Source: Sparassis latifolia (Eukaryota > Basidiomycota > Agaricomycetes > Polyporales > Sparassidaceae). From it: a stretch of DNA of 64,000 bases. The stretch is from positions 2,480,001 to 2,544,000 of the forward strand of contig CM031560.1 of the NCBI GenBank assembly GCA_018466975.1, given 5' to 3'. Every line of letters starts with the position of its first letter. Positions within the stretch are counted from its first letter, which is position 1. Of this stretch, positions 45,570 to 56,556 are shown in pieces. The notes under the pieces were generated by a model that was not told the DNA's origin, did not search any database, and saw nothing but the letters and a program-made list of their open reading frames with translations. Both the position numbers and the translations under genes were made by a program.

Positions 45570-47580
45570 GACGGCCATTTCGCAGTTCCAGCTCGACGTC
45601 GCTGTCGTCCTCTCCTCGTTGCTAGCCTCGCTGTCAACCTCTCTAGGCCTGCTGAAGGCACATCCGCCTTCCCGCCAACGTCTCAGATGACGATTTCCCT
45701 CAGCATGACCCCTTCAACGTTGCAAAACCGGAGGACCGCATCGACGGCACCCCCGTTGATGAGAATCAAATTTGGCCTCGCATGAGTACTGCTAGTGTGT
45801 CGCCTCTCGTCGTTGCTCAATCCCGTATAGATGTGTCTCCGGAAGCTCGTCCTGTCCGTCTTTCTCGCGGCATTCTGGCCATACATAGCGCCTCTCTCGG
45901 ATGGGCGATCGTGGGCAGCGACCACTCTAGCATAATCATGTGAGCGCTACATGTCTTCTTTGCTCTCTAAGCTCTCGTCCTTCCCGTCCGTTCCGTCAAC
46001 TACCCCGACGGTCCCCATTCGGACTCGGTCGTCCACCTTTTCCTGCTGATCTTCTCCGCGACCGTCTTGCTCTTCACGACAGCTATTCTTCCTTCCTCGC
46101 AGCCTATCATTTGTGTGTTCGTCCCGTGCACTGTCTGCACCGCTTTCGATATGGTATGAGGCGTTCACACTCTATAGCTTGTCCTTCGCAATTGTGGTAA
46201 TCATACCCCGGGGCCTTCTTCCCTCCGCCTCCCCTCCGAGAAGATCTATTCGGACAAGACCCTGATGCTTCTCAACATTCACGACTACCTGCTCTGATTC
46301 GACCGAGGCTGGGGCTGGGTGTACTGTGCCAGCCGGCCTCTACTTTAGCAACACGATCGCACAGCTCAGTAAGTTTTGTCCGTTTCATTTGGGGCAAGTA
46401 CGGAAGACGCGACGTCCTTCTGCCCGAGCGTCTTCGCGAAGATGATGGAGTTGAGCTGTATGCGCAGCCTACTTACGCTGGCGTAATATCACATCCTACA
46501 GAATCATTGATCAAGCTAACGATCGGCACGATTTTCCTTTCCGTCTCTCCAGGTTCCGAGAGGGCCAACGAAGTAGACGGCTCGCTAAGAGATGGTCGCG
46601 GGTGGTAAAGACAGAATATGGTGCACAGGTGAGGCCAACGCCAGCAAGACGCATCTTGAGAGTCGGGCACGTAGACAAGATAAGTATCCGACATGTCGAG
46701 AAGTAGACACTCGCGCCGCGCACAGAACCTTTCTGGATGATGCTCGGTTAGTTGGTATGTACCGGCGGTCCAGCTGGGACTTGATTCGAGAAGAACGACA
46801 TGGTGAAGTCTGTGGGACGACATGATGAGGTGACAAGGGCGCCATTGGGCGACGCGAGCAACGTGAAGGCCTTCGTCACCGTGGGGCCATGGGCAGAGGT
46901 CCTGGTCAGGTGGAAGGCGAAGCTGACTGGGTGCGGGCGCTCCCATGCTCTGGCGCACTCCATCTCGCCTCAATTCTTGGCTCTGCAGCACGCAGTGATT
47001 CTCGGGCTGCCAGGTTGCGAGTCTGTCAATTGGACTCATGATCGCCCGACTTGCAACCTGGCAAGCTCGCAGGGCTGCCCGAATCAGGATGAAGCTGGTA
47101 TTCGCCTGTATATTCCGACTCAAGGACTCGTCCTCGGGTAAGTGTTATCTATCTTACGTCTCAAGCTCTTCTCCTCGAGCTCGTCCTCTGAGTCAGGCAA
47201 TCGCATGTTGCACTGGACTGTGCTTGGCCCAAGTCTTCGCTTTTCTTCCGCATATCGTATATTTTATCTTGTTGAGTTCTACATTGCTTAACTCTTGATG
47301 GGCATCTTACCTTTGTTATATTGTTGTTTCTCCCGACGGCAAACGATAGAGAATCGTGCGCCTGTCGACCGGAGGCCGCTGACTGAAGGCCGACTCATGA
47401 ATGTTCCACCTCCAAAAATCGAATGAGACTCACGAGCCTTTTCGCTGGCACTATACGTGGTTACTGTGGCGTCGCGAACCTACAAAAGCAACGCCTGTTC
47501 CAACGTCTCTCTCGATATGGCCCTTTTCTTTTCCTCTTCAACTTCTATCTCAACTCGCTCTTGATTTGTTCTGGCGCTGT
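45570..47580. other. Two kilobases without a supported gene
   Basis: Both strands have open frames of 70-215 codons (for example 47123-46473 minus and 46800-47141 plus, which overlap in opposite directions), with no family motif and no coherent exon structure. It may hold a decayed gene. The promoter of the F-box gene at 47.6 kb is at the right end. Confidence 0.35.
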
Positions 47581-47588
47581 CAACTGTC

Positions 47589-49320
47589 ATGCATCACGCA
47601 CTCGAAATGGACGACATCATCCCTGAAGTCGTCCACCATCTCAGGCCCCGTGAAAATGCAGATCGCCACGCCCTTGCTCAGCTAGCTCGCACACGCAGGT
47701 CGTTTTGCGTACCGGCGCTGGATATTTTGTGGGAAAGTATGGACGACGTCTTGCCTCTGTTGAAGATCCTCTCGAGTTCTCTCGCTTGGAAGCCCAGCGG
47801 TCCAGCGAGTCCTGTCTACGTACGTGGCCGAAACGCCTCGGGTTCGGGTCCTGACTTATGCGAGCGAATTTTAGACGTTGCACCGACCCTTTTGCAGGTC
47901 TGAGTGGCTCCGGTTTCAGTCTTACGCCCGGCGCATCCACAGCCTCTGTCTTCGCCCACGATGTCACATTGATCCATCTGTGTTTGGCCACCTCAATTAT
48001 TGCTTAGAGGGAGAACTATTACTCCCACGTTTGACTTGCTTGACCATCTCGTGGCGCAGATGGACTACATTTGGTTTTGAAGCCAGATTTTTCACCTCGC
48101 CCTCGCTCCGCCAGGTTCGCGTTTCCATCGAGCTCCCAGACGCGTTGTCCGATACGCGGAGCAGCGTCGTCGCAACATTTCTGTATCTCTTGTGCTCGGA
48201 GAGTGTGAATCTCGAACATCTGACCCTTTGCAGCGGTGCCAATGGCGCATACTTGCCGTCTGTTGCGCAAGCGGCCAATCTGCGAGAGCTGGTGCTGACC
48301 GAGTGCAACATCTCTCCTTCTCTGCTCTCATCCTGTGCGCAGTTGTTGCGACTGACTGTGTTCCGTGTTAGGTTGCTCGAGCGCCAAGTACCCGATCTTG
48401 CCTGCTGTGGAGCTGGAGCCGGATTCCCTGCGTTGGAGGTCTTGGACACCAGGGGCGACCTGGGGCTCGTAACGGAATTGATCAAGATCGTCACCTCGTC
48501 CCGTCTCCGGTCTTTCTCCTGGACTGAACGTGGCCCCCGTGCGCACACCCGTCAAGATCTGTACGTCCTCTACTCCGCACTGTCCTCCAGACATTCGGCG
48601 GCTCTGCGCGAACTCGACATCTCTTTCGCCCACTTCGCCAACGGCGCCGACGACTCGGCGCGAGCGGTCGACGCGCTCCGGCCGCACCTGAAGCTCTGCG
48701 CGCTCGAGAAGCTCATGCTCAAGACCCCCGCGCGCGTCTCCCTCGCGTCCAGCCACCTGCACGACATGGCCTCATCCTGGCCCCACCTCACCGCGCTCCT
48801 CATCGCAGCCCCGGGCCCCACGGCGCCACGCCTACATTCCCTAGCCGCCGTCGCGCGCAGTTGCCCCGCACTCGCGGTCCTGCGGCTGCCCGGCATGGAC
48901 GTGCGAGTGGACGCGCTCGCGGTTCCGCATCGTCTGCAGACTCTCTGCGTTTGCGCTGCGCCATCGAGTTTGGTTGTGGACCCTGCAGCGGTGGCGGGGT
49001 TCCTCGACGGGCTGTTCCCGGAGGTGGAGATTGAGGTAGAGGCGGGTGCGAAGGGGGCCTGGGAGGAGGAGGTCGTTGGCGTGCAGGCCGCGCTGCAGCG
49101 CGCGAGGCGACTCGGGCTCGGAGTGGTGAGTGGTTGTGGCCTGCGGTTGTGCGCCTGGCGTGCCGACTGCTATGTGTCTCGCCGACGCCTGGAGCCGTCG
49201 TTGATTCTATGTGTAGATCACTTCGTGCTCGTTGTTGTATTCAGATGGCGGTTGTCTGTGCCGGAAATTTTAAAGTCGTCCATCGTTTTCGCGCTCCCGA
49301 CCCGGCGCTCCCTGGCCTGA
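47589..49320 (+). CDS. F-box/LRR protein, plus-strand member
   Basis: An apparently intact F-box gene, two exons. Exon 1: MHHALEMDDIIPEVVHHLRP, then HALAQLARTRRSFCVPALDI and LWESMDDVLPLLKILSS. The intron lies at about 47819-47895 (GTACGT donor); the exact acceptor was not fixed because the nearest CAG gives a stop. Exon 2 reads SEWLRFQSYARRIHSLCLRP and continues as one ~460-residue open frame with leucine-rich repeats: NLEHLTLCSGANGAYLPSVA, HDMASSWPHLTALLIAAPGP, AVARSCPALAVLRLPGMD. Then VAGFLDGLFPEVEIEVEAGA and a hydrophobic tail, SLILCVDHFVLVVVFRWRLS. The DNA from about 48.6 to 49.1 kb is strikingly GC-rich at third positions. The same landmarks as in the 26-35 kb array show common descent. 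Confidence 0.8.
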
Positions 49321-52170
49321 CCGAAATCGGAGCACACACTGCGAGGCATCTCCGTGAATGGTCTGTTGACATCTCTCGCATCCGTTGGCCCAAGTTTGCG
49401 CGGGGTCGCTTTCTGAGTCTGTCCGAATTTTTGTTTTCCTAGTGGTAGGATGAAGTTTCTCTGTCGGTTTTCGTGCGATCTCCGAGTCGCCGTTTCGCGC
49501 GCGTAGGCGCGTTCACGTTCTATATATCCAACTATATACCCCATCCGTACGTCCGAGCAGCCCAACCAAGCCCAAACCCAAAGCCCAACATCCACACGTC
49601 TCACACTCCCTCCGCGAGCCACGACTCCAATCTCGCACGTGGAAGCTGGGAAACGTGCCGGCGCGTCGAGGGGACGGCGCGGTGGGGTTTAGGATCCCCC
49701 GACGGCGGTGCACGAACGCTTTCGTTCGCAGGGGGAGGGCGCGCGACAGCCCGGGGTGCGGTGCGTTCGGCTCGGGCGGGGGCGGTGGAGTGCCCGTGTC
49801 GTCCGTCCTGGGAGCTCTCTGTAGGAAGAGGCGAGCAGCCCGGCGGCGGGTGTGCGAATCCCGCCTCCGCAGATCGACGTTGGGGGCATAAAGCGACGGA
49901 GAGAGGCTTGGGGGGCGGCAGCGAAAGGAGACGGCGAGCGTGGGCGTGGCCTGATGAATCGTTCTTGCGCTGCGAAATAGCGGAGACGCGCGCGCGCGCC
50001 CTCGGGGGGCGAGTGCGTGTCCCCGGCCTTATTGCGTGAGGGGCAGAGGAACGGGATGGGTCCTGACGAGGATGAACCCCGAGCGCCGATTGGTGAGGAC
50101 GAGCACGCGTCTCCCGGGAAAACGGCATGCGCAAAACGAAAGCGGGCAGGTCATCCTCGTGGCGGGCTGCTTGGGAGGACACACGCCGAGCTGGCAGGTG
50201 CGCTGATGGGGCGCGATGTCGCCATGTCGAGCAGGGCACTGTTACAAACGCACCCTGCCCCTACACGGCGGAGAAAGCCAGCGGTGCAGCTGAAGAGACG
50301 TCAGGGCACGACGGCATCCGAGGGGTGCACACACACGCGCGCGCGGGGGAGGCACGCCGCCGCGGCGAGTCGGTCCGCTAAGTTCTCGAGGACCACTCCT
50401 GGAGAACTCAAGGGACCGAACTCGCGCAGCCATGTCGGCGCAGTCGTCGTGCGTCTGCGGCAAGCGTGAGATGGGTGTCCAAGTCCAAGCAGAGCTGGGG
50501 GGGGAGAGAGGGAACGCACCGGGCACCGTAGTATATCGATATCGCGAGCACCAGAAATGGGCTTTGACCGCGCGCACGCACGCAGACAGAGGTAGCTTCC
50601 AGGTCAGCCGCGAGAACGAGGGCACGAGCCCTGCAGCGGGTATAAGATGCACCTTGATAGGTCGGTGCGGCACACCTCTACGTTGGCGGCAGGTCGCGAG
50701 GAGGCCCTCCAGGCAGGTTGGTCCCCACTGTGTCGCCGACCGGTCCTACCGAGGGGCGCGAGACACCTCGCAGGGATCTTGACAGTGGCGACGAGCCCTT
50801 GGCCGGATGGACGGCCGCACGGGGAATATCGAGCCTGCCCTTGGCAAGCGACGCACGGCACTGCTCGTCTATGACGTCGACGATGACGGACGATGGCAAC
50901 GGAGCGTTCGGCGTGCAGCGTCGATGCGTAGATCGACTGTCGATCTTGAGCCAACGACATCACGATTAGGCGTCATGGAGAAACTCGACTCTTCCAGCCG
51001 ATATAAGACGCAGCTCGAGAGATAGGTAGGTGCGGCATAGGCTCATAGATACAGCCTCTAGTTACCCTGAGGAAGACAGTCGTTCCTTTGTAATAGAGGC
51101 TGAGATCATTATCGATGACCCGCTGAGAAGTCGCCCGTGGGAAACCGGACTTTGAACGATGCCGACGGCAATTTGACGCACGAATCTTTAGCGCTCAAGT
51201 CGCGTGCAGCCACAGGCGCGAAGCAAACAGCTCATGGCGCGATCGATCCACCTGCAGACGATGCCCATGGCGACGTCGCTGTATTTTCCAATGTACAGAT
51301 GTGTTCTCAACCTATCCTTCAGTCTTTCCCAGATGTCCTAGCCTGCATTCTTGTCACGGTGTGATCAGTGCATCAAAGCCATTCTGAAAAGTGTTCAGCT
51401 GCAGGTATGATAGACATAGAAAATAACATGGATTGCAGCTGCATAGCATACATGCATAAGTTCACGAACGAAGCGAGTAGATACGACATTGACATCTCTG
51501 CCATCTTGCTGCCACCAACGCCTTTTGGGAATTATAGTTCAGTGCCGATGACGCAGCCGTCCCTTCCCGGGCCTTCCGGTGTCTGGCACGTAGCTCAAAA
51601 ACTCCCACGGGGGACTTCTCAGTGGGCTCCCGGATAATGATCCTAGACTAGGTGCGGCACATCTCCACGGACGCGGAGGAGAAGTGCGAGGTCCTCCCGT
51701 TCAAGTATGCGCGCCGGAGGTCATTGAGGCCTGGGATTCGGGATCCAGTGGATGAGGGGTGCTCGCGCAGCTGATCCATAATGCCCTCACGAGAATGGGC
51801 AGCGCCGTCCCCACGAGATACTACTTACTCACACCGTACTGTACTCGAACCGGGCGCAGTTGCCCTCGGCATCCAGCGCTCGTGCGGGGTTAGAGCAGAG
51901 CATGTATTGCTCGAGGTGGGCGTTGGGCCCTGGCGGTGTCGACGTTGCGGGGAGGGGCTCCTTCGGCAGCACGGGGGCACGGGCCGCCGAGCCAGCGCTT
52001 GACGTTGACGACGTCCATTGGATGGCGTCTCTCTCCCTGACTCGCTCGCGAGGCGCGCAGACGTCGTCCATGAGAACCCCCCTAACATCCCTCTCACACG
52101 AGCCCCTCCACCGCCCCAAGGTGAGCCCTCCATCTCTGCCTCGCCCCGCTATCCGTCCTTGACCTTTCCT
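49321..52170. other. GC-rich, low-information region
   Basis: Overlapping open frames exist in nearly every frame because stop codons are rare in this GC-rich DNA; none has a motif. Three degenerate repeats sharing GGTGCGGCA lie at about 50663, 51030 and 51650; the first two follow a TATAAGA-like string. A short piece at 50213 (GCGATGTCGCCATGTCGAGCA) resembles the repeat also seen near 39.5 and 55.1 kb. No gene is supported. Confidence 0.45.
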
Positions 52171-52177
52171 CAGCACA

Positions 52178-52627
52178 ATGACACACTTGAACGACCCCAC
52201 CACCGCTGAACGCGCCCAGGAACACGCCTGGCACCGCGCCATCGCCGACCTCCAGGCGGACGTCGAGGCGTACAAGTCCGCCGGGGACGCCGCCCAAAGA
52301 GCAGCAGCCGCGACCACCGTCGCCCTCTCCCTCCGGCGCGCCGGCGCGCTGCACCCCGACCCCAGTGTGGCGCACAAGATGGCGGAGGACGCGGACGCGT
52401 TCGAGCGCGCGGACGCGGGCGAGAAGGAGCGCATGATGCACCCCCTGCTGACCGGCCTCGCCATCTTGCTCGGCACCCCGTTCGCCCTCGTCGGCGCTGT
52501 GCTCGTCGCCGCGGGCGGCGTCGTCTACGGCGTCGCGAAGACCCTCGAGGGCGTCGGCAGGGGCCTCGCCGCGGGCCCCGAGTACCTGTACGCGCTCTGG
52601 GCGCGCTCGCGCGCCCCGCAGAGCTAG
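52178..52627 (+). CDS. Small membrane-hairpin protein, uncharacterised
   Basis: A single-exon open frame of 149 residues. The first ~80 residues are Ala-rich and helical (RAIADLQADVEAYKSAGDAA, TTVALSLRRAGALHPDPSVA). A hydrophobic hairpin follows: LLTGLAILLGTPFALVGAVL and VAAGGVVYGVAKTLEGVGRG, ending GPEYLYALWARSRAPQS. The ATG is preceded by an A at -3. Coding is credible because hydrophobicity is organised and the only stop is at a natural end; the opposite-strand frames are Arg/Gly-rich nonsense. I recall similar hypothetical proteins in other Agaricomycetes, without a named function. It stands alone in a gene-poor region. Confidence 0.7.
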   Translation: MTHLNDPTTAERAQEHAWHRAIADLQADVEAYKSAGDAAQRAAAATTVALSLRRAGALHPDPSVAHKMAEDADAFERADAGEKERMMHPLLTGLAILLGTPFALVGAVLVAAGGVVYGVAKTLEGVGRGLAAGPEYLYALWARSRAPQS

Positions 52628-53775
52628 GCGGTGCGCTCGCACCGTCGTCGTCGCCCCAGCTGAGGGAATGCTACAAGAAGCGGGCTGCACGGTATTCGGA
52701 CCGCCGCTTCTTGCGGCATGCTCTTTCTCTATGCGTGTAACTTTAGCGGAATCCCGGGTCTTGTATGATATTTTGGTTGGGTTCGTTGTGACCAGACTTT
52801 CCGTTTTGTTGGGGGGGGGTAAGCGCTACCTTCGGGACGCAACACCCGACATCGATTATCTGGCAGGAGCTCTCACGCACACGCTTATCCTCCCCATCCT
52901 CCTCATCCTCCTCATCCACAGGCCCGTCCAAAGCCGCACCACGTCCGTCCCAACCACACCCCACCCCATCGCCCACCATCCGTCAAGGTGCCCAAGAAAT
53001 CGCACAGTTCCAGCGTCCGATCGTTCGCGTTGACGCCCGCACCCTATCCCCCCCCCTGCGAGCCCCCCCGAACCGGTGCCTGTCGCGAATCGTTTGGGCA
53101 CGGGCGGCGTGCGTGCACGTACAGACCTCGCGCCCGCGTGCGTCGGACTCCCCAGGGCACACCGGCCGGGCACGAAGAAGGAATAGGAGGAGTATGCGTT
53201 ACGCGCGCGTGGCGCCGGTCCCGCGCGCCAGCTGCGCCATATTCGCGGGGTCGCACCCGTTCCGCCCGTTCTCCTCTCCAATGCCACACGCACGCGCCCG
53301 CTCGCCGACCGCCAGGAACGCCGGGATCGCTACGGACCCCCCCCCGTCGGCGCGTTCACGCTTGCAGCTGGGGCCGACGATGGATCGGCAGGAGGGGGTG
53401 GCGGTGCGTTTTCCCCCCGTCCCACTACGACGCGGTTGGGTGCGCCGGTTTCTCAGGCTAGACGCGCGTCCTCGACCTCGTCACCCCGCCTTGGAGCTTC
53501 CTCCTCATCGGGCAGAGGCAGCCGACGCGAGACGCACAGCGTCGGTCGCCACGCTGCTACGCGCCCTATCTATGCCAGCGGGCGGCGGAGGCCCGTCCTC
53601 TCCGCGAACGCTCACGTTTGCTGGCTGGGAGCGATCCCGGTCGCGCATGTGCATGTGCATATTCGGTTTCGGGTTCGGTTTTCACCGCGGCGCAGCGGCG
53701 GAGGGAATGCGGGAGGCCCCGCCGTCGGAGCCCCCCTTCTCGCGCGCGTGCGCTTCTCTTTCTCTTCTGGGCACC

Positions 53776-53784
53776 TTTCCTCCT

Positions 53785-53815
<31 letters not shown>

Positions 53816-53829
53816 TTCCTCCTCCATCA
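53776..53829. repeat. CTC/TTC-rich microsatellite
   Basis: Tandem CTCCTC/TTCCTC units; on the minus strand they would translate as poly-Glu, which explains one of the long false open frames. Confidence 0.85.
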
Positions 53830-54454
53830 CCTCCCGCGGCGCCGGGCACCGGGCACGACGCAAGTGTTCTTCGACATCTCGTACGGGCCACGTCGGCCGC
53901 TTTGCGCGTCGCGCGGGTCCCGCCGTCCAGACGTGCGCTCCCTCCTCAGGCTTACAAAGCCTCAAGGAGCCTCGCTATATATATATACCATTATTACCGC
54001 TATCACTATTATCATACGCGGTCCGCCGGCGAATTCGCCTTGGGCGCTTCCTCCCACCTGTGTCCTCTTCTCTCCTCTTAACTTCCCGTACGCTCCTCTT
54101 AACTTCCCGTACGCTCGGAGTCTTGCCCCCGTCCCCCGTCGCGCCGCCGTCATGCGCCCCCAGGTCCCCAACAAACACGTCGCAGCGGCGAAAACGGTCG
54201 CCGCAGCTCCCTGCCGCCCGCCCCCGCACGCGCTGAAGCGGCGCCCGCCCGGATCTGCCAACGGCGGGTTCCCCGTGCGCGACCGGTCGGTGCGCCGACG
54301 CGGCTCGCGGTGGACTTGCACCCCTCCCCCCCTCTGTAAGACGTACATCGCTTGGCTTTGGCCACTGCGCGGACGTGCGGGATGGTACAGATGGGAGATG
54401 TACTGTAGTTCTATAGGAGGCCGTGCTACTAACACGTCCGCAAGGCAAGAAACA

Positions 54455-54506
54455 CACAGAGAGAGAGAAAAGAGAGAGAGCAAAAGAGAGAGAGAGAGAG
54501 AGAGCA
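54455..54506. repeat. AG/GA purine microsatellite
   Basis: Mostly GA dinucleotides, interrupted by AAAAG and CAAAAG; a polypurine/polypyrimidine tract. Confidence 0.85.
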
Positions 54507-54964
54507 CCCGCGACGAAAACAGAAAAGCGGGCAGAGCGAACGCGGACCACCCACGGATTCGACACCGACCCACGCCGCGAAAAACCGACCGACGATGAAT
54601 CACCTCTTCCCACAAAAAAAGGATATCTTAAAAATCGGTGTGCGCACTCAACAATCGAGCCAGAAGTCGAGGCGCAGTCGCACAGAACCGGCGACGCGAC
54701 GGGCGGTGCGTCCCAGACGAATATGTGGACGCGCCGATGCGCACACGACCAGCCGAAGCCGTCTCCGACCTCCCCCAGACCCCTTTCGCGCGACTCTTTA
54801 TCTCTGTCTCGACCTCCAGGAACACTCCGTCGCGAAAACGCGCCACCGCCACAGGAGACGTCCAGCGACGCCTCCGCCGGAAGTCGGCAGGTCCACAAAG
54901 TAAGCCTCCGATGCTGCGGTGCGGCTTGGGGGGGGGGGACGGCAGGGTCTTCCACGCCAGGCAG

Positions 54965-55230
54965 TCAGAGAATCGCGAGCCCAGGGCAATGTACCGCACC
55001 GAGTTGGGGGAGGGAGTACACCGGCCGCGCCAGCGCTGTAAGGCCGAACCCCCGCTCAGCCGTGTACTGGGCTTCGGCCGCGATGTGGCCATGCGGTGCA
55101 TATTGCTGGTAGTGCAAGACACCCTCGCGAACGTCTTGAGGGGGAAAAACCATTTCCGAGTGCGACAAGCTTCGGAACAGGGACAGAGCACGTCGGCCTG
55201 CCCCGTCGACAAGCCCCGGCGGTAAATCGC
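54965..55230 (-). pseudogene. Relic related to the gene at 38.9-39.6 kb
   Basis: The minus strand reads GVLHYQQYAPHGHIAAEAQY, TAERGFGLTALARPVYSLPQ and LGAVHCPGLAIL, parallel to GVPHERRHARYGDIVARAPH ... LLADCPHM at 39.5 kb. The DNA match extends through CTTGAGGGGGAAA (39571 and 55136) into the foldback arm region, about 70% alike over ~120 bp by eye. No complete gene can be built, so I treat it as a diverged copy or fragment. Confidence 0.5.
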
Positions 55231-55505
55231 TGAAAAGCGCGAAAAAGACGTCGGGTTCCCGCGAGGTACAGGGACAGATAGGGGCGCGGGTCTGCGTGAT
55301 GAATATATACTCAGTCCTGGAGAACGAAGACAGGTTGGAGGCAACGATACTTTGGTCTTGGAAAACTCCGTTATGCGCTCCGGGCCGTCACAGTCCGAGG
55401 CTTGGAATTCAACGCAGGGATCCGGAACGTGAGGGGAAATCGGGGACTTCGTGCTCGAGCAGCCGAACTGGAAACACAGTTCAGTAATCGCGACAATTGA
55501 GTGCA

Positions 55506-55533
55506 GTTAGGTTAGGTTAGGTTAGTTAGGTTG
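55506..55533. repeat. Short TTAGG-type repeat
   Basis: GTTAGGTTAGGTTAGGTTAG followed by TTAGGTTG: about five TTAGG/TTAGGT units. It resembles telomeric repeats but lacks the fungal TTAGGG unit, and sits inside the window. Confidence 0.7.
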
Positions 55534-56556
55534 TACTCGGATAGGACTAGCCCTCTACGTTTCGCAGCCGGTGCAACAGAGGGCAAAAACGCTCCATCGG
55601 GCATCGCCAGCAAAGGGCAGATGCTCAAGAAAATCTAAAACTACCAATCATGAACGCCGCAAACAATTTGCGACGACGCAGTTTTGCACAGTGGTCCACG
55701 AGTCAAGGAGACTCAAACGTGAACTCGGCGCAGTGTGAGATGAAAGACGCCGAATGGTAGAATGTATACAATCAGTAGTAGCAACGAGTATGCACCGGGG
55801 ATCGAGGAAGCACTTGGGCCGTGGGCACCACCGACGGCTTAATGGCGAGCCTATCACATCGTACTTCTCGCCCCGGCCGGGAATCGCGTGGTGTAAGCCG
55901 TGACAAATTGACGAATGCGGATCGAGAACGGGGGCCTGAGGGACGAATGATGGGCGAGATGGACAGGAGAGATGTCCATTCGAGCGTCTCGAGCATGAAC
56001 CTGTCAGGCATCAAGCAGCATACAGTGCCGCGCTAGGGGAGAGGGAGAGAACGCACAGTCTCAGCGCCAGTGCAGTGCGAACGGCACAGGATGCGATCGC
56101 GAGGAACAGGGTGAAGCTGGAATAGTTGCCCGGAGAGAGACCATATTCTATTCATTACTGATCTTGTAAAACTGGCATATGGAGGAGCAGATAAGCCAGT
56201 GCCGAGGATGACTAGCCGGCCGTCGTCGGCCATGCGCTGTGAATGCGTGCGCTTGGACTGAGAGAACGCAGCGCAGGTGGGTGTCTGAAAATGTGAGCCG
56301 TCAGTATGGCAGCGGACGGACATGTTCGTCAATAAATGCTCGCTGCATTGGAGATGCAGAATACGAATGACACCCATCAGACGGATCTACCTGGAGGATA
56401 TGCAGGAGGCTCAAAGTCTGATCCCATTCAAACCATGCTAGAACGAGCAAGGACGAGCCATCAAAATAAATACAGCCACCGTAGCTAAGCCTTTGCGGGC
56501 GTAGGATACCTAATTCATAAAGACAATATTATCAGTCACTAGCAAGGAACACGATT
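55534..56556. other. Downstream flank of the deaminase gene, possible extra exons
   Basis: Minus-strand segments look coding: about 56520-56395 reads GILRPQRLSYGGCIYFDGSS and LLVLAWFEWDQTLSLLHILQ up to a GTAGAT donor-like site, and about 56125-56035 reads NYSSFTLFLAIASCAVRTAL, a membrane-type helix. They may be exons of a further gene, or a 3' extension of the deaminase if its last exon splices on instead of stopping at 56557. I could not assemble them. Confidence 0.3.

Larger units (their letters stand above)
52628..54960. other. GC-rich low-complexity DNA
   Basis: No gene is supported. It contains a G10 run at about 52809-52818, a CTC/TTC-rich tract at about 53776-53829, two adjacent copies of CTCTTAACTTCCCGTACG near 54076-54113 and a purine (AG/GA)n tract at about 54455-54506. 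Long open frames on both strands (up to ~320 codons) are Arg/Pro/Ser-rich by-products of composition. Confidence 0.5.

Noticed and set aside
46473..47141. Gene on either strand in the overlapping 216- and 113-codon open frames
   Set aside because: The frames oppose each other, neither has motif, signal or splice context.
53113..54600. Several long overlapping open frames (up to about 320 codons) on both strands
   Set aside because: They occur in many frames at once in GC-rich, stop-poor DNA, translate to Arg/Pro/Ser-rich or poly-Glu text from microsatellites, and have no motif.
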